Of a stretch of DNA of 60,000 nucleotides, positions 54,953 through 60,000 are shown one piece after another. The first letter of the stretch is position 1, and the number at the start of each line of letters is the position of its first letter. The notes beneath the pieces are model-generated. The model searched no databases and was not told the origin of the DNA. It saw only the letters and a program-made list of their open reading frames with translations. Both the position numbers and the translations under genes were made by a program. This stretch comes from Takakia lepidozioides (taxonomy: Eukaryota; Streptophyta; Takakiopsida; Takakiales; Takakiaceae). The DNA is taken from the NCBI GenBank assembly GCA_030704615.1, contig CM060733.1, positions 41,046,001 through 41,106,000 of the forward strand, given 5' to 3'.

Positions 54953-55800
54953 CTAGCTTAGGAATCCGATTGCAAAAACTTGTATTGTACAAAACGTGCT
55001 ATAAATGAAATGGCTTCCAAATGTTGTGCGTCCTATTTTGTTTGGAATGGTGATGCATGGTATGGTTGGCTAGTGTGTAGAATGCATGCTAGCTTATAAA
55101 AGTGGGAGAGGTAAATTGGGTTAATCGTGTGTTTGCGTAGTGCCGAAATCGGGTGACCCCCATCCGAGGGGCAAGGAAACTTGCGCCTTCTTTGGGAGTT
55201 CACGTGCTAGTGCGCACCTGGCGCGTGCGCGTACTATAACTGCGCTACCGAGGGGGTTGCCTTGTAGTGCGGGCTAACGCGGAAGCCACGTGCTTCCGTT
55301 CACGTACTATAATCGTGTAGCCTCGGGACGAAGTCGTAGTGCGGCTTCGGCGTGTTCCCGTACCTCAGGCCAGCATTCCAAGGCGGACCCAATTGTAGTG
55401 ATTGGGGCGCACGGTTGGTTCAAGGTTATCTTCCTAGTCAAAGAGGGTTCCAGGTGAACCCTTGCTCAAGGTGATGCCAAAAGCGGCATCATGAGCGGTC
55501 GCAAGCAATGTTGTTGCAGTAAGGCGATTCGATCCTCGGGGAGGATCGTTCCTTGGCCTTGAAGTAGGCCAAGAAGAGTGCACTGGGAGGAGCTTGAGAG
55601 GCTCCACCCTTGGCCGGGACTTGGAGGAAGTCGGCCGAACTAGCTAGTGGAGAGTAGAGTCAAGTGTGGGGTTTGGTTCTTTGCCATGGGACGCCATGGT
55701 GCGGAAACAAACTCCTTGATGTGGGACGCCACAACTTGGATGTTCGTTTCTACAAAATGGACAAGTCGATGAGGACATCGACTCCCTGTTGGTAGGGGTG
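54953..55800. other. Gypsy-2 3' non-coding region
   Basis: Between the chromodomain stop and the 3' LTR. Contains related words (GTACTATAACTGC, GTACTATAATCGTG; GTAGTGCGG) suggesting old short duplications. A G-rich GGTAGGGGTG directly before the LTR may be the polypurine tract. No ORF recognised. Confidence 0.6.
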
Positions 55801-56509
55801 TGTATCGCGGCCCTTTGCCTTGAGGGCAGGGGGTCGGGACACATGAGGGGCTGCCCCTGTGGTGGGGGCAGCGGCAGCGGCAGCGATAGGTATGGGGGGC
55901 TGAAGCACCCTTGAGTGCCCAAGCACTCAAGGAGGCGGAGGCGCTCACTAGGTGGAGCCCCGCACACCGGGTTGCGGTGGTGGCTTAGCGGGACTTAGTG
56001 GGGGTGGCATAGGACTCACCATGGGGGCGGAGACCTCGTGGTGGGAGTCGTGGGGAGTCTTGGGACTCATCACGGTCCATAGGGGCCGTGGTGAGTGGGC
56101 CAAGACTCACCGCGACTCATCACCGGGAGTCGAGGGTTTTCGTGGTGGTTCGCCATAAAATGGCATGGCTGGTTATGAAACCCCCGCGGACAGCTACAGA
56201 AGTATATATAGGGAGTAGTAACCCCGAGAACGGTGCAAGCCCGTTGGTGACCAAAAACTAGTGAGTAAGCGAGCGAGCCGGAAAGCGACCAAAGAGTGGG
56301 GAGCTGTTCCGGACTGCCAACTACCAAAGGGAATTCCACTAGGTCCAAATAGGTGGAGGGTTTAGTGGGAGAGCGAAGGGGGACCGTTATGTCCCGGTGA
56401 GCAGCCGAAGCTCCAAGTTGGCCCGGCGGCCAGGTTGGGAGTCAGGCGCGCGCATCAAAGCGAGTATCTATGACTTGAAGGGGAGCTTACCGAAGTGAGG
56501 TGCGCGACA
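55801..56509 (+). repeat. Gypsy-2 3' LTR
   Basis: 709 bp, TGTATCGCGG ... GCGCGACA; nearly identical to the 5' LTR at a constant offset of 6,204 bp over most of its length. Confidence 0.93.
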
Positions 56510-56514
56510 CACAA

Positions 56515-57659
56515 GGTGTAGCTCAACTCTGTCTCCTTGCCCGCTGGTTGTGCCACTGTACAACATTGTCGCTGAAAGGAATTGCTTTAGTTTCTCTTCC
56601 CCATAGTCTTTCACCCTCTCTGTAGGCCAAAACCTTTCCGTAGGTGGAGGCAAGAGTCATGGCATATAGAGAAGGTCCCAATAATATGCAATGGAAGATG
56701 GGGTGGGCGCGTGGACTTCAGCCCCAGCTGACGGAGCAATCTCCTCAGATTTGTGGGAGGATTCGGGAACATGTCAACGAGTGGAAGGAAAGGATGTGAA
56801 GCCACATAAGCTCCCCTTTCTGAGTTCAATGAAATGTATGAGTCTAGATGAAGGAGATTTGAGAGAAATTTTGCAACAGTGTGACACTTTGGCCTAAGGT
56901 TCGAACCAACCTAAGCACATCAAAAAGTGGATAAAAAAAATGGATGTTTTGGTGACGTGTGATGAGTGCGGATGTGGATAGGTGAATGATTTGGGACTTA
57001 TGGTTAAGACTTTCAATGGGATAAAGATCTAGTATATAGACAGAAAATGAGATGGAAAGACGGTCATTGAGAAAGACGTCTCTAGAGGCCGAGATGACCA
57101 AGATGAGAGAAGATAGAGAAGGGGGAAGGAGAGCAAGCAAGAGGATGGAAATGACTAATGAGGTGCAATGAGCACGAAAAGAGTGAGGATGAGGTGAGGC
57201 CTCATATTTATACATCTCAGATGCATTGTGTGCTAGGACGTGGTCGTTTGGGCTGGGGTGTCCTTGCAGGAGCGACACTGTGGAGTGGGGGAATTGTTGT
57301 CTTGATTTTCTTGTGTTTGGATCCCCTCCACACTTGCATGCTTGACTGTGCGCCATGTTAGCTTTGTGTGGGTGCTTGTTTTCATAGGAGGTTGGTCCGG
57401 ATTTGATCACCGGCCAATCCTAGAGTATGCTGTCGGTGGTGAGGCTAGAGTGATGACCAGCAAGACCACCAGTGTTTCTTCTATGGTGAGGCTCAGTTGA
57501 TGACTAGCAGACCATAGGAGTGTGGATGCAGGTGTAAGTGCAGGTACAGGTCTACGTTAGAAACCTATTATTCCTGCTTGAACCAGTAGCCGCAAACAGG
57601 TTCTCTATCCGGTTACCTTATGGAAAGTGGGGATTAGAGACAGGTTGACAACTGGTTGG
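56515..57659. other. Retropepsin-relic continuation and unresolved sequence
   Basis: The first ~60 bases continue the retropepsin relic, with stops. 56600-57540 has a long minus-strand frame (57410-56844) without any domain; the tract could include the 5' LTR and leader of the retroelement whose gag follows, but no PBS or LTR ends were found. Confidence 0.4.
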
Positions 57660-58683
57660 GTTGTGAGTTTTCATCACGGAGGTGCCGCCAGTTGCTGAGG
57701 GGAGTGCCGGTACGAGTACCAGCAATACTAGTGGGTACACAAGACGAGGTGTGCGGTTTAGGCCACCTTTACCTTCAGTGTCTTCTGATGAAGGTTCAGA
57801 CTCGGAGTCAGGAGGATTCTCACCGAGGGTGCAAGTCATTTCCGTGCCATTGTTGTGGGACACGATGGAGGAGATGTATGGAGCTACCAAGGGGCCACAT
57901 AGGTATTTTAGAGCTATGGGCATCATCGAGCTTGATGACTTCATACAAGAGTTTGACAGTTGGTGTGATTTGCAGCAAATGCGCAATCCACAACTGTTTA
58001 CGTCATTTATGGCATGGAAAGGGCTATTCCAGCACCATGAGGGGCCGCCCATGGATGATTTCCATGAATTTAGGCGGGGACATGCGGTGGAGATTGAGGA
58101 GTGGCGAGAGTATTGGTCATCTAACTATGTCTCCATCACTAGAGACACAAGGGTAGCGGCGACACCAGCAGTTACACAAACATCTCCAATTGCAAGCACT
58201 AGTAGTGAGACAAGTGGTACAGGAGCTGGGAAATCCATGAAGTTCCTGCTGCAGCACTAGCACCCGTATCTGCATTTAACCCAGTTGTGGAGTTCTTCGA
58301 GGAGTTGAGGAGAAACTACCTAGGGATAATGACAGAGAAGTTGCGGAACTTGCAAGAGTTCCAACGAAGGCCTACAGAGAGTTTGAGGGATGCTTACACT
58401 CGCATGAGGCGCTTGATAGACGTAACCCAAGGGGTTACAGAAGCTCAGGTAGTCCAGTTCTGGTATGGGATCCTGGACAAGGAGCTGAGGAGAAGGGTGC
58501 GAGATACAACTCTCCTACAAGTAGCCCAACCCACCTTAGCAAATGTGTTTTTGCTGACAAAGCGGATAGAACTCAATATGGTGGAGGAGCGGATGGTTAT
58601 GGTGGGATTTGGCAAGGAGACACAACGAAGTGGAGTTCTTAGCCAACAACAACCAACTCCCCAACGTGCTCAAGGCAACAAGG
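57660..58683 (+). pseudogene. Gag gene of retroelement 3, capsid part
   Basis: Two frames (to 58260, then from ~58255) make one Gag: a Ser/Gly-rich N-terminus, then YFRAMGIIELDDFIQEFD and a DDFHEFRRGHAVEIEEWREY segment, then the capsid core FFEELRRNYLGIM, LRNLQEFQRRP, QVVQFWYGILD. The frame break is at ~58250; no ATG precedes the first frame. The gene is interrupted at 58686 by a CACTA element and resumes after it with a zinc knuckle. The region from 58067 onward is duplicated in inverted form at 7626-6031. Confidence 0.75.
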
Positions 58684-58685
58684 GG

Positions 58686-59850
58686 CATTACAGGAAAATT
58701 GGGGGGGGGGGGGTTTCGACGTCGCGGCCACGCCGCAGCCACACTGCGGCGTCGTAAAACAGCCCTTTTCGAGCGGGGAAAAAAACAAAATTTACGACGC
58801 CCGGGCGTCGCAAGGGCATCGCCAAAAACAATGTCGCAAATATGCGACCAATGGGAGTCGCAAATATGCGAAACCGCGATTTGCGATGCCCAGGTGTCGA
58901 AAAATTAAAAAATTAAAAATAAAAATTACTCTGCAATGCAGAATTAGCACCGTCCGGGGGTCGCAAAGTGCGACGGCCGGACGTCACAATTTAAGGGGGT
59001 ACATTTGAATTTAGGCGGGAAAATTTGAATTTGAAATTTGAATTTCAAAAACTTGTTGACCATTGGCTCCAGTTCTGTCTAATGGCGATATGTTCATCGT
59101 TCTACATATATCATGCAATATACTTTTGAACCTAAGACCTCCACGTCATAACATTTCTAAGACACTACAAACTAACCAACACACCTACGCTACATCTATG
59201 TATCACAAAAGCAATCTAAATATATATATACATATAAAGATTTCTTTCAAGTTCCTTCTAAAGGGTCTCTCTTGTGACGCTGGGGAGTTGCAACCTCCAC
59301 AACCTTAGTGCCTAGCCCCAGCCCCAGCCCCAACATCGTCACCGTTGTTGTACCCGCCACCGCCAGGCGCCCCAAGCGATGTCATTGTGTGGACGTAAGC
59401 TGACCACAACACCATTGCGACCCCCTGTGGCGAACCCCCTGACGTCGCAACGTTGGGCGTCCCAACGCGGGGCGCCCCCAACGACGCTTTTGTGAAGTTG
59501 AGGGCGCAAAGCCCAAAAAAAAAAACAAAAAAAACAAACTCCCACTATGGTGATGCTGTTGTGACGCCCTCGCGTCGCAGAGGCGTTGGGGCGCCCTTAG
59601 TGACGCTTTTGCGACGCCGAGGCGTCGCAACGTCAAATATATATATATATATATTGGATTTCCGACGCCGGGGCGTCGCAAAAAAAAAAAATCCGTCGCA
59701 GCGAGGGTCGTCTTTCCCCCTTCATGCCACCTTATGACGGCTGGGCGTCGTAATGGTATCGTAGCTAAGGATTGCGATGCCGGGGCGTCGCAAAAAAGCG
59801 CCGCACGGGGCGCGGCTGGCGTCGCAAACTCCCCCCCATTTACTGTAGTG
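58686..59850 (+). mobile_element. Non-autonomous CACTA element inside gag (1,165 bp)
   Basis: Termini CATTACAGGAAAATTGGGG (58686) and CCCCATTTACTGTAGTG (to 59850) are imperfect inverted repeats of the CACTACAGTAAATGGGG type. The flanks are GGG/GGG (58683-58685, 59851-59853), a 3-bp duplication typical of CACTA. Subterminal GCGACGCC/GGCGTCGC palindromes are frequent, and a (TA)n tract lies at ~59638-59654. A tRNA-like B box (minus strand, near 59125) may be a nested SINE. No transposase. Confidence 0.85.
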
Positions 59851-59895
59851 GGGGCTCAGATGAAGCCTAGAGAAGGCCATAGATGATCTCAGATT

Positions 59896-60000
59896 CAGAG
59901 GCTTCTTCCTTCATTCTCAGGCCAGCAACAGACGAGTGTGTCATGTTGGGATTGTGGAGGACCCCATGTCAAGAAGGATTGCCCAGAGAGAGGCAAGGGG
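59896..60000 (+). pseudogene. Gag zinc knuckle of retroelement 3 (runs off the window)
   Basis: After the CACTA element the gag frame resumes and encodes SCWDCGGPHVKKDCPERGKG, a CCHC knuckle (C-x2-C-x4-H-x4-C). The rest of the element lies beyond the window. Confidence 0.75.

Larger units (their letters stand above)
49598..56509 (+). mobile_element. Full-length Ty3/gypsy chromodomain retrotransposon 2 (young)
   Basis: 6,912 bp flanked by the TSD CACAA (49593-49597 and 56510-56514). LTRs of 708 and 709 bp differ at about five places by eye (<1%), so insertion was recent. It has a TGGTATCAGAGC PBS, Gag, protease, RT, RNase H, integrase and C-terminal chromodomain, then an ~850-bp 3' non-coding tract. 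The domains are well preserved but the frame is broken by a TAG at 50748 and frame changes near 52.05, 53.24 and 54.05 kb. It is GC-richer than gypsy-1. Confidence 0.95.

Noticed and set aside
56844-57410. 188-codon minus-strand ORF
   Set aside because: No domain; composition like translated non-coding DNA; a plus-strand frame overlaps it.

Overview
The window looks like nuclear DNA of a land plant, dominated by transposable elements. The reasons are GT-AG introns, two chromodomain-bearing Ty3/gypsy (Metaviridae) LTR retrotransposons primed by an initiator-Met-type primer binding site, CACTA-type DNA transposons, tRNA-derived SINEs, a hAT/DUF659 relic and a degraded PLS-type pentatricopeptide-repeat fragment. 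A non-seed plant (bryophyte, lycophyte or fern) seems plausible, but the sequence does not prove it. There is no bacterial-style operon structure, and many open frames here are shadows or low-complexity translations.

Layout. 1-1735: a TATA box and a two-exon gene for a small secreted Cys-containing protein, inside arm A of a long inverted duplication. 2-11 kb: decayed sequence with a SINE, a gag fragment carrying a CACTA insertion (6.0-7.6 kb) and a ~345-bp tandem repeat. 11-17.5 kb: a truncated CACTA element, three copies of a LINE-type zinc-knuckle tail with GC-rich hairpins, and another GCGAC-rich CACTA-like piece.

17.5-37.1 kb is the most unusual part. It holds three multi-exon genes: a Cys-rich/proline-rich/SET-like gene (+), a MULE-like transposase with a SWIM finger (-), and a gene with a ParB/Srx-like DGNHR domain (+). 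They are associated with one palindromic motif, found singly near 20.6-20.8 kb, as a dense array of period ~53 bp between the divergent transposase and ParB-like genes (25.0-26.6 kb), and once in a ParB-gene intron. I infer a large, now broken, composite DNA transposon of about 20 kb. It has since been hit by a 954-bp CACTA element (18.4 kb) and a 6.0-kb gypsy element (30.6-36.6 kb), and carries several in-frame TAG codons.

37.1-38.7 kb is arm B of the inverted duplication, collinear with 1-1589 over its whole length, with a 3'-truncated copy of the secreted-protein gene. 38.7-49 kb holds a MITE-like element, an ~800-bp foldback, tandem repeats, antisense SINE heads, a hAT/DUF659 pseudogene, a PPR pseudogene and a CACTA fragment. 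49.6-56.5 kb is a young full-length chromodomain gypsy element (TSD CACAA, nearly identical LTRs) that split an older retropepsin relic. 57.6-60 kb is the gag gene of a third retroelement with a 1.17-kb CACTA element between its capsid part and its zinc knuckle; the same gag+CACTA arrangement is the inverted copy seen at 6.0-7.6 kb.
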